A DNA stretch of 64,000 nt from assembly GCA_024233135.1 (NCBI GenBank), contig JACKPZ010000012.1, positions 59,419 through 123,418 on the forward strand, in the 5' to 3' direction. Origin of the DNA: Akkermansiaceae bacterium. Lineage in GTDB: Bacteria; Verrucomicrobiota; Verrucomicrobiia; Verrucomicrobiales; Akkermansiaceae. This document shows positions 1 to 10,627 of the stretch, piece after piece. A program made the translations under genes and the position numbers. Below the pieces are notes generated by a model that saw only the letters and a program-made list of their open reading frames with translations, ran no database searches and was not told the origin of the DNA. Numbering within the stretch: position 1 is the stretch's first letter; each line of letters begins with the position of its first letter.

Positions 1-947
1 TTCTTCTTCTCGATCTCGGCCTCGACGATGATGTTGGCCATCTGGCTGGCCTCGTCCCGTTTCGCGCGCTGGCGTTCGGCGGATTCTTCGGACGCGTAGG
101 CTTCCTCCAAGGCCTTCGCCTGGGCGACCTTTTCGGCGGCGGTGGCGAGGCGCTGGGCCTCGGCCTCGCGCTCGCGGCGGGCGGCGTTCGAGTTGGCGAT
201 CTGCACGGCGGCTTCGTTCTCGCCTTGCACGGCGTTGGCACCTGCGGCGGCGACGGAGACACGTTTTTCCCGGTCGGCCTCGGCGGCGCCAATGTCGCCA
301 TCCCGTTCCTGTTGGGAAACCTTCACCTTGGCGTCGTTGATCGCGCGGGCGGCGGCTTCGCGACCGAGCGCGTCGATGTATCCGGACTCATCGGTGATGT
401 CCTGGATGTTCACGTTGATCAGGCGCAGACCGACTTTCCGCAACTCGACCTCCACGCCGTTGGCGATGTTGGCGATCAGCTTGTCGCGGTCGGCGTTGAT
501 TTCCTCGATCGGCATGGTGGCGATGACCACCCGCATCTGGCCGAAGATAATGTCTTTCGCGAGCTCCTGGATCTGCGTGAGGTTGAGTCCTAACAAACGC
601 TCGGCCGCGTTTTCCATCACACCCGGCTCGGTGCTGATGCCGACGGTGAAGGTGGACGGCGTGTTGACCCGGATGTTCTGCTGGGACAGCGCGCCGCGGA
701 GCTGGATGTCGATCGGGATCGGCGTGAGGCTCAGATAGGCGTAGTCCTGGATGACGGGCCAGACGAACGAAGCGCCGCCATGGTAACACCGGGCGGATTT
801 CTGGCCGCCGACCTTGCCGTAGACCACAAGCACGCGGTCCGACGGGCAGCGCCGGTAGCGGCTGGCGATGAAGATGATGGTGCCGAACGCGACAAGCGCG
901 AGCACGACAACCGGGACGATGAACTCGAAGATCGATGCGATGATCAT
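1..947 (-). CDS. Flotillin-like SPFH/band-7 protein (C-terminus cut by window edge)
   Basis: About 315 N-terminal residues are present; the gene runs off the left edge. It begins with one hydrophobic segment (IIASIFEFIVPVVVLALVAF, residues 2-21). An SPFH/band-7 core follows, including PSTFTVGIS and a conserved ELAKDIIFGQMR stretch. After about residue 210 comes a long Ala/Glu/Lys/Arg-rich coiled coil (KVSQQERDGDIGAAEADREK and similar), the usual flotillin tail. Flotillins are membrane scaffold proteins of functional microdomains. The start is the first ATG after the membrane-segment frame opens. The gene lies 16 bp downstream of the NfeD gene in the same orientation, the classical NfeD-flotillin pairing. 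Confidence 0.93.
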   Translation of the reverse strand, partial: MIIASIFEFIVPVVVLALVAFGTIIFIASRYRRCPSDRVLVVYGKVGGQKSARCYHGGASFVWPVIQDYAYLSLTPIPIDIQLRGALSQQNIRVNTPSTFTVGISTEPGVMENAAERLLGLNLTQIQELAKDIIFGQMRVVIATMPIEEINADRDKLIANIANGVEVELRKVGLRLINVNIQDITDESGYIDALGREAAARAINDAKVKVSQQERDGDIGAAEADREKRVSVAAAGANAVQGENEAAVQIANSNAARREREAEAQRLATAAEKVAQAKALEEAYASEESAERQRAKRDEASQMANIIVEAEIEKK

Positions 948-963
948 GATGGTATGGGTGGGT

Positions 964-1530
964 TCAATGGAGAGGTTTCACGACAAGCAGGTTGCCGGGT
1001 TCGATCGCGGTGACCGTGACGGATGCCTGTGGCGGAATCGGCGCGGGGTTTTCGGTGACGGCCTGGACGGTGATCAGGCGGCCCTGGATCATCAATTCGA
1101 CCTGCCCGCGGCCGGAGCGCGCCGCCGGAATGGTGACATAGACCTGGCAGGTCTGACCGACGGCATTCTGATAGTTGAGCGTGCCGTCGTCCCGCAGGCT
1201 CATCATCGCGCGCATGATCGCGAAGATCACCGCCATGAAGACAAGCCCGGTTAGAAACGCGATCAGTGTGGCAACTCCAAGGTCGTAGCCGTGGCGCAAG
1301 GCCATCGCCCCCGCCCAGCCGAAGCCGACGAAGAACGCGACCAGAGCGCGGACGGACAGGAACTTCACGCCCGCGTCGCCGTGCCCGGCATCGGAGTCCA
1401 CATCCGCATCGACATCCGAACCGGCAATCAGCGAGCCGGCGAACATCAGGATCTGGAGGAGGGTCGATGCGATCGCGATTCCCCAGAACACCCGTTCCGG
1501 GCCGACCAAGGATTGCCACCATTCGTTCAT
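964..1530 (-). CDS. NfeD-like membrane protein, partner of the flotillin
   Basis: 188 residues. The N-terminal half holds about three hydrophobic segments (VFWGIAIASTLLQILMFAGS, then a stretch from LSVRALVAFFVGF, then VATLIAFLTGLVFMAVIFAI). The C-terminal 75 residues (GTLNYQNAVGQTCQVYVTIP through NLLVVKPLH) look like the soluble OB-fold NfeD domain with a V-x-V-T-A-I-E strand. NfeD proteins of this size are encoded next to flotillins and act with them in membrane organisation. The stop is 16 bp before the flotillin start, so the two are probably one transcript. A -10-like TAGAAA lies 9 nt before the ATG, without a clear -35. Confidence 0.88.
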   Translation of the reverse strand: MNEWWQSLVGPERVFWGIAIASTLLQILMFAGSLIAGSDVDADVDSDAGHGDAGVKFLSVRALVAFFVGFGWAGAMALRHGYDLGVATLIAFLTGLVFMAVIFAIMRAMMSLRDDGTLNYQNAVGQTCQVYVTIPAARSGRGQVELMIQGRLITVQAVTENPAPIPPQASVTVTAIEPGNLLVVKPLH

Positions 1531-1610
1531 ATGGCGGCGTTTCTAGCGGATGCCCAACCCTCCCCGCCACTCCAAACTCCCGCGATTTTTTCAGCGCGGG
1601 AGATTTCGTA

Positions 1611-1703
1611 TCACAACAGTTCGTCGCGCCACTCGGGGAAATCGTCGCCGGTTTCCCCGGCGTCGTCGGAAGGTGGCGGGCCGGGGCGTGGGTCCGGCGT
1701 CAT
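1611..1703 (-). CDS. Candidate 30-residue acidic micro-protein coupled to the upstream membrane gene
   Basis: The reading frame encodes 30 residues, MTPDPRPGPPPSDDAGE followed by TGDDFPEWRDELL. Its ATG overlaps the stop of the preceding membrane-protein gene as ATGA (1700-1703), the same arrangement that joins that gene to the one before it. The product is Pro-rich at its N-terminus and acidic, with no membrane segment or signal peptide. Short acidic tails ending in FPEWRDELL look like conserved small proteins but I cannot assign a family. Support is the overlap and composition only; it could be a chance frame. Confidence 0.45.
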   Translation of the reverse strand: MTPDPRPGPPPSDDAGETGDDFPEWRDELL

Positions 1704-2446
1704 GGTTTCTCCGACGTTCCGGTTTCGGCCGTGCGCGGAAGCGTGCGGTCCATTTGTTCGCCCCAGTGCTGGAGGAAGAACTTCTTCTCGCTGGTGAGGA
1801 ACTTCTCGGAGCGACCGAGGATCGGCCGCAGCGAGGTGGTCATCTGCAGGGTGACGAGCAGGAATACGATCGCCCACACGCCGAGCGGGCCTTTCTGGGT
1901 GGCCCCGGCGGCGAACACGACCTGGTTGAGGAAGCGCACGGCGAAGAAGAGCGCGATGAGCCACGCGGCGAGCGAAAGGAAACCCATGAAGCCGAGCGAG
2001 TCGGTCGACTCCGCGAAGATCCAGACGGCGGGGGCGAAACCGAGCAGCAGGGCTCCGGCGAGGGCGAGCGCGCCGGCCAGCGTGGCGGCGAGTTGGCCGG
2101 CGGAGACCCTCGCACCCGCCAACGTGGAGAAGATATACAAGCTTGGATAGCATATCAGGCCCGCGAACATCAGTCCGCAGGTGATCTTGAGCGGGGCGGC
2201 CCAGAGTTGTTCCTGCTTGGCGAAGCAGCCGAGCACCACGCCGAAGAGGACGAGGCTGATGATGGAGAGCAGCGCGAAGCGGCCGGTGGCGTTGTGGACG
2301 CCGTCCGCGAGACGTCCACCGAGCGTGCGCGGGCTGCGCAGCAGGGCTTCGAACAGCGATTTGGTGTCAAGATGGTCCGGCAGGGGGGGTTCCGGCGCGG
2401 GCGGGGCGGCGGGCGGCACGGGTGGCGGGGTGAATTGCGGGTTCAT
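1700..2446 (-). CDS. Hypothetical multi-pass membrane protein
   Basis: 248 residues. A Pro-rich cytoplasmic leader (residues 1-25) precedes about six hydrophobic segments, including FALLSIISLVLFGVVLGCF, ITCGLMFAGLICYPSLYIF, LAATLAGALALAGALLLGFA and GVWAIVFLLVTLQM. The C-terminal 45 residues are soluble (RPILGRSEKFLTSEKKFFLQ). No catalytic motif is visible. It resembles the general Yip1-like fold class in outline, but I would not assign it. It overlaps the upstream gene by 4 bp (ATGA, 2443-2446) and the small downstream frame by 4 bp, so translation of the cluster is probably coupled. Confidence 0.8.
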   Translation of the reverse strand: MNPQFTPPPVPPAAPPAPEPPLPDHLDTKSLFEALLRSPRTLGGRLADGVHNATGRFALLSIISLVLFGVVLGCFAKQEQLWAAPLKITCGLMFAGLICYPSLYIFSTLAGARVSAGQLAATLAGALALAGALLLGFAPAVWIFAESTDSLGFMGFLSLAAWLIALFFAVRFLNQVVFAAGATQKGPLGVWAIVFLLVTLQMTTSLRPILGRSEKFLTSEKKFFLQHWGEQMDRTLPRTAETGTSEKP

Positions 2447-3207
2447 GGTCGGATGCTTGGTTGCTGGTTCGGCAGGATGGCCCGGAGCACCGGGATGAGG
2501 ATGAGCAGGGAGACGGCGGAGAGCGCGACGACGCCGAAGCCGCCGGTCATCATGTTGAGCGAGCGCCAGACGGCCTCATAGAAGGTCCCGTGAAACGGCT
2601 CGGGGCGCAGGAACTGCACCTTGAGTTGGGGCGATCCGAAGAAGGGTCGCAGGATCCAGGAAAACTGCGCGCCGAGGAACGCGTTGCCGCCGAGCCAGGC
2701 GAGCAGCGTGATGGTCGCGGCCGTGCGGTTCGGAGATTTTCCCGCCAGCAACCGGTGGAGGTGGAGGTTCGCGGCGACTCCGGCGAAGGCGATCCACAGC
2801 GTGTGGCTCACCAGGTAGGCGGCGTGGGCCGTGCGGGCCCCGGGTGAATCGGGCGGCGGCGCGTTGCACGCCATCAGGAAGGTGACGGGCGAGAGCGATC
2901 CGAGGATCACCGCCGCAACGGCGAAGGACGTAAGAAGCGCGTGCAAGGATTGCCGGAAACCGATCCCCGTGCCGAGAAGAATCCCCAGCAAGCCGTTGAG
3001 AAGGGCATTGCACGCGAGGGTGAGTGCGATGAGCAACGGCAGTTTCACCGCGACGAAGACGCCCATCAGCGGGTCACGCCAGAAACCGACGGTGAATCCG
3101 TACATCGCGAGGCCCGCCAGCGCGGCTCCGCCGACCCATGCGACCTGCCGCGCGGTCGGCTGTTCCAGCCATCCGGCGTCCGGTTGGATCAATCCGCGCA
3201 GGGTCAT
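2443..3207 (-). CDS. Hypothetical multi-pass membrane protein
   Basis: 254 residues from the ATG at 3207. The open frame extends upstream to 3396, but those extra residues are Arg/Gly/Pro-rich and look non-coding. The chosen start gives MTLRGLIQPDAGWLEQPTAR and then about six hydrophobic segments (QVAWVGGAALAGLAMYGFTV, LMGVFVAVKLPLLIALTLAC and others). No enzyme signature is seen. Its stop overlaps the start of the next membrane gene as ATGA. The pair of similar-sized six-helix proteins may form one complex, which is inference. It is divergent from the gene at 3325. Confidence 0.8.
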   Translation of the reverse strand: MTLRGLIQPDAGWLEQPTARQVAWVGGAALAGLAMYGFTVGFWRDPLMGVFVAVKLPLLIALTLACNALLNGLLGILLGTGIGFRQSLHALLTSFAVAAVILGSLSPVTFLMACNAPPPDSPGARTAHAAYLVSHTLWIAFAGVAANLHLHRLLAGKSPNRTAATITLLAWLGGNAFLGAQFSWILRPFFGSPQLKVQFLRPEPFHGTFYEAVWRSLNMMTGGFGVVALSAVSLLILIPVLRAILPNQQPSIRP

Positions 3208-3286
3208 GGCGGGAGCTTTACGGGGGATTGTGAGCGGATGATGCGAATCGCGTGATTTTCCGGAGAAACCCGCATCCAGTTGGCGC

Positions 3287-3315
3287 TTGTCTCGCGGGCT
3301 TCCGCCACCTAGTCC
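3287..3315 (+). promoter_or_regulatory. Candidate sigma-70-like promoter for the 3325 gene
   Basis: TTGTCT at 3287-3292 and TAGTCC at 3310-3315 are separated by 17 bp. The -10 box ends 9 nt before the ATG at 3325, so transcription would start at or next to the start codon. The match is by eye and no start site is mapped. Confidence 0.4.
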
Positions 3316-3324
3316 GGGGGCCGC

Positions 3325-3921
3325 ATGCACCCATACGAGAAAATCCCGTTGTTCACCGCGGGTCTGGTTCTGGGGATCTGGCTGGTGGCCAGCCACGCCC
3401 TGATGCTGGCGAAACCCGCGATGGCGCAGGGTTTTCTCAAACGTTTCCCGCGCGACCAGATGATCGGTCAGATCCTGCTGGGTATCGGCCTCGCCTGGTT
3501 CTGGCTGCTGATCGCGCCGGAGGGCATGGGGTTCATCAGCTCGCTGGCGATGGACCTCGGTGAGTTCAACAACGCCAAACCGATCCTGCGGATCCTGGTT
3601 CCCGTCTCGCTGGTGCTGGTGACCATCAGCGTCCGCGATTTCCTCGCCGTGCGGGCGCTTGGCCTGATCGGTCTGATGGCGGCCTCGCCGCTCTTGGAAG
3701 CGGCATTTCTGAAGGACCCTTCATCCCGCCTGCTGATCCCGATCTTCGCCTACCTGATGCTGACGGCATCGATGTTCTGTGTGGGCATGCCCTACCTGTT
3801 CCGTGATGCGGTGGAGTGGGCGAGCGCCGAGCAGAAACGCTGGAAGATGTTTTCGTTGGCGGGCCTGGTCTACGGGGCGGCCACGCTGGTCTGCGCCTTC
3901 GCTTTCTGGCGCGGCGCCTGA
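3325..3921 (+). CDS. Hypothetical multi-pass membrane protein
   Basis: 198 residues with about six hydrophobic segments, starting IPLFTAGLVLGIWLVASHAL and ending SLAGLVYGAATLVCAFAF. A short polar loop FLKRFPRDQMIGQ follows the first helix. There is no cleavable signal peptide and no catalytic motif, and I do not recognise the family. It is transcribed alone: the upstream neighbour diverges and the downstream entericidin-like gene converges. The ATG at 3325 is preceded by a promoter-like element only 9 nt away and has no Shine-Dalgarno sequence. Confidence 0.82.
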   Translation: MHPYEKIPLFTAGLVLGIWLVASHALMLAKPAMAQGFLKRFPRDQMIGQILLGIGLAWFWLLIAPEGMGFISSLAMDLGEFNNAKPILRILVPVSLVLVTISVRDFLAVRALGLIGLMAASPLLEAAFLKDPSSRLLIPIFAYLMLTASMFCVGMPYLFRDAVEWASAEQKRWKMFSLAGLVYGAATLVCAFAFWRGA

Positions 3922-3934
3922 GGCGCTCCGGCGG

Positions 3935-4114
3935 TTAGTAAACCGGCGCGCCGGAGGTGTCCGCCGCTTCGCCACCGCTGCCGGAGGCCTTGTTGGCGGC
4001 GTTTTCCATTCCTTCGCCGGCGATCCTCATGTCACGGCCGAGGCCGATGAATGTGTTGCAAGAGGACGTCAGCACGGCCATCGCCGCAAGCAGGGTCAAC
4101 GCGATCGCTTTCAT
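3935..4114 (-). CDS. Entericidin A/B-family small lipoprotein
   Basis: 59 residues: MKAIALTLLAAMAVLTSSCN, then TFIGLGRDMRIAGEGMENAA and a short Gly/Ser/Glu-rich tail. The lipobox is LTSSC with the lipidated Cys at residue 19. N-T-x-x-G-x-G-x-D followed by G-x-x-x-E-x-A-A is the entericidin signature. Family members are small membrane lipoproteins linked to stress and stationary-phase responses in enterobacteria; the role here is unknown. It is embedded in a longer non-coding open frame on the same strand. A promoter-like pair ends 8 nt before the ATG. Confidence 0.85.
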   Translation of the reverse strand: MKAIALTLLAAMAVLTSSCNTFIGLGRDMRIAGEGMENAANKASGSGGEAADTSGAPVY

Positions 4115-4122
4115 CAAGGGCC

Positions 4123-4150
4123 TTGATACGCCAATTTCCCCGGCCTGCAA
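4123..4150 (-). promoter_or_regulatory. Candidate promoter for the entericidin-like gene
   Basis: Read on the minus strand, TTGCAG (4150-4145) and TATCAA (4128-4123) are 16 bp apart. The -10 box ends 8 nt before the ATG at 4114. It has the same short-leader layout as the candidates at 3287, 10014 and 35137. Confidence 0.4.
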
Positions 4151-4170
4151 GCGGATATTGTAAGGAAACC

Positions 4171-4971
4171 TTAAGGATTTGGGTGATTTTCGCCGCCTGT
4201 CCGGCAGAATGACGCGACCTCGTTGCTGAACCAGCCGGGAGCGTCCCACGGCACCCGATGGCCGGCCCCGGGCGCGATCGCGAGCCGCGCCTTTGGGATC
4301 CGTTCGACCGCGAGTCGAGCGAGTTCGAGAAACTTCGAGTCCGCCTCGCCGGCGATCCACAGCAGCGGGATCCGGATTTGCTCCAGCCTTTCCCACAGGG
4401 GCTCCTGGGCGCCGAGCGACCAATCGACGAAACTTCGGGCGATCTCCCGCCGCCGGGACACCATGGCGGCGAGTGTCGCCGGATCCCGCGGGAGATCTCC
4501 GCCGAGGACCGGTTGATTGCCCCACTCGCTGAGGAACGATTTCCAATCTCCCAGCATGGCTTTCGCGGCCCAGTCCTTGTCGGCCGCGGCTCGCTGCCGG
4601 CGTTCTGGTTCGTCCGACAGCCCCGGGTGGGCGGAAACGATCACCGCCGCGCTCCACGGCGCCCGCTCGGCAAGCAACGCCTGCAAGGCGAGCCGCCCGC
4701 CCATCGAGTAACCGACGAGCACCCGGCCGGTCCCGCGGAAGCCGGGCTGGTCCGCCTCCGCATTCAGCGCGCGGCCGAAGTCCGTCATTGTGATTCCGGT
4801 CGGCTCGAGAAAGCGCCACAGATCGATCGCCCGGCAGCTTGTTTTCGCGGCGGCGAGGAGTTTTGAAATTTCGCGCCAATCGGCCGCCATTCCGACGGCG
4901 CCGTGCAGGCACCAGCACTCGACCGGCCCTGCCTCGCGGGTCTCGTCGGCCAGTTTGGAGCTGCGGATCAC
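4171..4971 (-). CDS. Alpha/beta hydrolase, MenH-like
   Basis: 266 residues with a standard alpha/beta-hydrolase triad: Ser89 in GYSMGGR, Asp211 in AGEAD and His238 in GAGHR. The oxyanion HG motif is in LHGAVG near residue 23. The layout and the GYSMGGRLALQALL helix are like 2-succinyl-6-hydroxy-2,4-cyclohexadiene-1-carboxylate synthase (MenH) of menaquinone synthesis. menB lies about 6 kb away, which is suggestive but not operonic. Other small hydrolases share this motif, so the substrate is uncertain. The start overlaps the stop of the GYF_2 gene as ATGA (4968-4971). Confidence 0.75.
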   Translation of the reverse strand: MIRSSKLADETREAGPVECWCLHGAVGMAADWREISKLLAAAKTSCRAIDLWRFLEPTGITMTDFGRALNAEADQPGFRGTGRVLVGYSMGGRLALQALLAERAPWSAAVIVSAHPGLSDEPERRQRAAADKDWAAKAMLGDWKSFLSEWGNQPVLGGDLPRDPATLAAMVSRRREIARSFVDWSLGAQEPLWERLEQIRIPLLWIAGEADSKFLELARLAVERIPKARLAIAPGAGHRVPWDAPGWFSNEVASFCRTGGENHPNP

Positions 4972-5804
4972 TGCTGCGGGGGCGGTGCTCCCGCCCCGGC
5001 TTGGGCCTGCAGGTTCTCGACGATCTGCTTGAGTTTTTCCTGTAGTTCCGGGTCACCCGCCATGCCGGCGAACAACACAATCATTGCCACGAACGAGGCT
5101 ACCACGAGCAGGATCATGAGCCAGTAGACGATCGCCAGCGCGATCCCGACCCCGTCGAGTTTCTTGTGGTACCGGTAGCCGGCCGGGCAGGCGAACAAAC
5201 GGTAGCCGATCCACAGGTTGAGGAACGGCACCATCTGTCCGAAGAACCACCAGCGGCTCATCCCGAGGTTCGTGAATCGTTTCAATGTGAACACGATGCT
5301 GGCGACGAGCGGGACAAGGACGATCCCGAAGGCGAGGAATCCCACAAGTTCGTTCCCCACTGTCTGCGCGAGCATTGGCATCGTGAAGATCATCCCGACG
5401 TTCCACAACATCGGAAACAGCACCACCATGAACAAGTAGCCGCGCCTCCTCGCTCCCGGCCAGTTCGCCGAGCGGAGCTGTTCCATCACATCCTCGCCGG
5501 GCGGCGCGTAGGGATCGCCCCCGGTTTGCGTCACCTCGGCCTTGGCGGGTTGCGCGGCCGCGGCAGCTGGTGCGGCTGCGGCTGCCGGCGCGGAATCCGC
5601 AATGGCGGGCATCGAGGACCGTTCGAACAAACCATCGATTTCCCCGGACGGTTTCCATGCCTCCATCCCGGTTTTCCATACCATGTCGAGCCGCGGATTC
5701 AGCCCCCCTTGCGAGACCTTCTCGCGCAGCTCCGAGAAACTCACCGGGCCGAGCCTTTCGCCGTCCCGGGTGAAGTACCACGCGTCCGCAGTCATTTCGT
5801 TCAT
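4968..5804 (-). CDS. GYF_2-domain membrane protein
   Basis: 278 residues. Residues 8-60 form a GYF_2 domain (WYFTRDGERLGPVSFSELRE, then LDMVWKTGMEAWKPSGEIDG), a fold thought to bind proline-rich partners. An Ala/Pro-rich linker leads to four hydrophobic segments from about residue 125 (YLFMVVLFPMLWNVGMIFTM to YWLMILLVVASFVAMIVLF). The GMSRWWFFGQMVPFLNLWIG segment resembles DUF805-type membrane proteins. The tail is Gln/Ala/Pro-rich. It is the first gene of a two-gene unit with the hydrolase at 4171, joined by a 4-bp overlap. Confidence 0.82.
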   Translation of the reverse strand: MNEMTADAWYFTRDGERLGPVSFSELREKVSQGGLNPRLDMVWKTGMEAWKPSGEIDGLFERSSMPAIADSAPAAAAAPAAAAAQPAKAEVTQTGGDPYAPPGEDVMEQLRSANWPGARRRGYLFMVVLFPMLWNVGMIFTMPMLAQTVGNELVGFLAFGIVLVPLVASIVFTLKRFTNLGMSRWWFFGQMVPFLNLWIGYRLFACPAGYRYHKKLDGVGIALAIVYWLMILLVVASFVAMIVLFAGMAGDPELQEKLKQIVENLQAQAGAGAPPPQQ

Positions 5805-5983
5805 GTTTCCGAAATATCGGATTTCATGAAATCTGTCAAACCGCCAGCCCGCGGCGGAAGCGGGCTCATGAACGGCCGGCGCCGGCGTCCGGAGTTCCTA
5901 CCATCCCACCCTTTACAAGCGGGACGATCCCTGCCAAACCCCTCGCAATTTAGCCCCCACGCGGCCCAACCGTCCCATCCACC

Positions 5984-9277
<3,294 letters not shown>

Positions 9278-9280
9278 AAC

Positions 9281-9303
9281 CGGCGGCGGGGCTCACTCGC
9301 CGC
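9281..9303. terminator. GC-rich hairpin between convergent carB and thioredoxin genes
   Basis: GGCGGCG (9281-9287) pairs perfectly with CGCCGCC (9297-9303) across a 9-nt loop. It lies between two convergent stop codons and overlaps the end of the thioredoxin gene. No T-run follows, so a role as a bidirectional terminator is only a suggestion. Confidence 0.35.
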
Positions 9304-10003
9304 CAGCTGCGTCCTCACGCGCCTTGAGCGCGTCTTCGATCTTCGTGCGCGACTCGTCCGAGAGCTGGTCGAGCGGGTATTTCACGGTCTTGCCGGCGAA
9401 CATCACGAAGGTCACCTCGGTTTCGGTCGCTTCCTTGACCGCTGCCTTGATCTCCTTGCCGTCGGAGTTGGTCCACGTCGAGTTTTCGCAGAGCATCGAG
9501 GGGGTCTCCGCTTCTTCCTCATCGTCCTTCACGTCGCGCAGGGCCTTGCGGATCGTGCGGTCGAAGTCCTCGTTGCCCGGGTTTCCTTCGAAGATGAGCT
9601 TGCCGTCGACGTCGAACACGAAGGCATGGGGTATGCCGTTGAACGAGATGGGGCCGTTCGCTCCGGAGGTGATCGGGTATTCGATCTTGTTCTTTTTCAC
9701 CAGCGGCTCGATGTCGCTCTTCGAATGTCCCTGGCTCTCGGCGCCAATCACGACGAGCCCTTTCTTGCGGTTCCGCTTGTCGAGCTCCGCCATGTGCGGG
9801 AGAAGCGCGATGCAGGGCGGGCACTTCACGCCCCAGTGCTCGATGACAACCACCTTGCCGCGCATTTTCGATCGGGAAATCTTGTCTCCGAAGAGAACCG
9901 GGCCGAGTTCCCAGTCGGACAGCTTGTGCTTCGATGTTTCGGCCGATACGGCCGGAGAATGAGCGCAGACGAGCGCGAGGGCGGCGGCGAGGAAAGTCTT
10001 CAT
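9293..10003 (-). CDS. Secreted TlpA-type thioredoxin with SHD1-like C-terminal domain
   Basis: 236 residues. A signal peptide (MKTFLAAALALVCAHSPAVS, cleavage near SA-ET) directs export. The thioredoxin fold has the redox motif CPPC at residues 61-64 in HWGVKCPPCIALLPHM, and the cis-Pro region is probably NGIPHAFVFD. Residues 175-225 (STWTNSDGKE to SDESRTKIED) match the SHD1-like domain found attached to many planctomycete and verrucomicrobial exported proteins. The likely role is periplasmic disulfide reduction or peroxide handling. It is a single gene, convergent with carB. Confidence 0.88.
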   Translation of the reverse strand: MKTFLAAALALVCAHSPAVSAETSKHKLSDWELGPVLFGDKISRSKMRGKVVVIEHWGVKCPPCIALLPHMAELDKRNRKKGLVVIGAESQGHSKSDIEPLVKKNKIEYPITSGANGPISFNGIPHAFVFDVDGKLIFEGNPGNEDFDRTIRKALRDVKDDEEEAETPSMLCENSTWTNSDGKEIKAAVKEATETEVTFVMFAGKTVKYPLDQLSDESRTKIEDALKAREDAAGGE

Positions 10004-10013
10004 ATGCGGAAAC

Positions 10014-10043
10014 CTAAACGTCGTCGGCAGGGTGTTTTGTCAA
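10014..10043 (-). promoter_or_regulatory. Candidate promoter for the TlpA-type thioredoxin
   Basis: On the minus strand a perfect TTGACA (10043-10038) is followed after 18 bp by GTTTAG (10019-10014). The -10 box ends 10 nt before the ATG at 10003. Confidence 0.45.
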
Positions 10044-10087
10044 ACTTCGCGTTTGGAACGCCGGTTTCCTCCATGGTCCTTGCGGGT

Positions 10088-10116
10088 TTGCGCCAGGGCG
10101 GATCCGCGGCCAGGTT
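10088..10116 (+). promoter_or_regulatory. Candidate promoter for vsr
   Basis: TTGCGC (10088-10093), a 17-bp spacer and CAGGTT (10111-10116), ending 6 nt before the ATG at 10123. The -10 match is weak, but the layout equals that at 37122-37150. Confidence 0.3.
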
Positions 10117-10122
10117 CACCGC

Positions 10123-10605
10123 ATGGTCGATGTGTTCAGCCGGGAAAAACGCAGCGAGGTGATGTCCCGCATCCGCGGCAGCAACACCGGACCCGAGCGG
10201 GCGCTGCGCTCGATGCTCCACCGGCTCGGCTATCGTTTCACGCTCCACGCTCCGAACAACCGCCGGCTCCCCGGCCGCCCGGACTTGGTGCTGCCGAAAC
10301 TCCGCACCGTCATCTTCGTCCACGGCTGCTTCTGGCATGGACACGAACATTGCCCTGCCTTCCGAGTGCCGAAATCCCGCACCGAATGGTGGACCGCGAA
10401 GATCGCGGGAAACAAGAAACGCGACACCCGCGTCGAAGCGGAACTCCGGGACCTCGGATGGCATGTCGTCACCATCTGGGAGTGCGCGCTGAAGACCCGT
10501 GCCGACCGCGAGTGGCTGGAAAAACGGCTGCCGCGGTTGCTGGAGGAAGAAACTCCGGTGCTCAGGGTGGCGGACGACGAAGTGACCTATCGCACCAGGA
10601 AGTGA
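10123..10605 (+). CDS. vsr: Very short patch repair endonuclease (Vsr)
   Basis: 160 residues. Vsr nicks 5' of the T in T:G mismatches produced by deamination of 5-methylcytosine in Dcm-type sites. Diagnostic stretches are VFSREKRSEVMSRIRGSNT at the N-terminus, RLPGRPDLVLPKLRTVIFVH with the catalytic Asp, the zinc-site region HGCFWHGHEHC, and DLGWHVVTIWECAL. All expected key residues appear intact. Vsr is normally encoded with a cytosine methyltransferase, but none is in this window. The next gene, menB, follows after 22 bp on the same strand and may be co-transcribed. Confidence 0.95.
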   Translation: MVDVFSREKRSEVMSRIRGSNTGPERALRSMLHRLGYRFTLHAPNNRRLPGRPDLVLPKLRTVIFVHGCFWHGHEHCPAFRVPKSRTEWWTAKIAGNKKRDTRVEAELRDLGWHVVTIWECALKTRADREWLEKRLPRLLEEETPVLRVADDEVTYRTRK

Positions 10606-10627
10606 TTTCCCGGAGTTGCCGAGCGCC

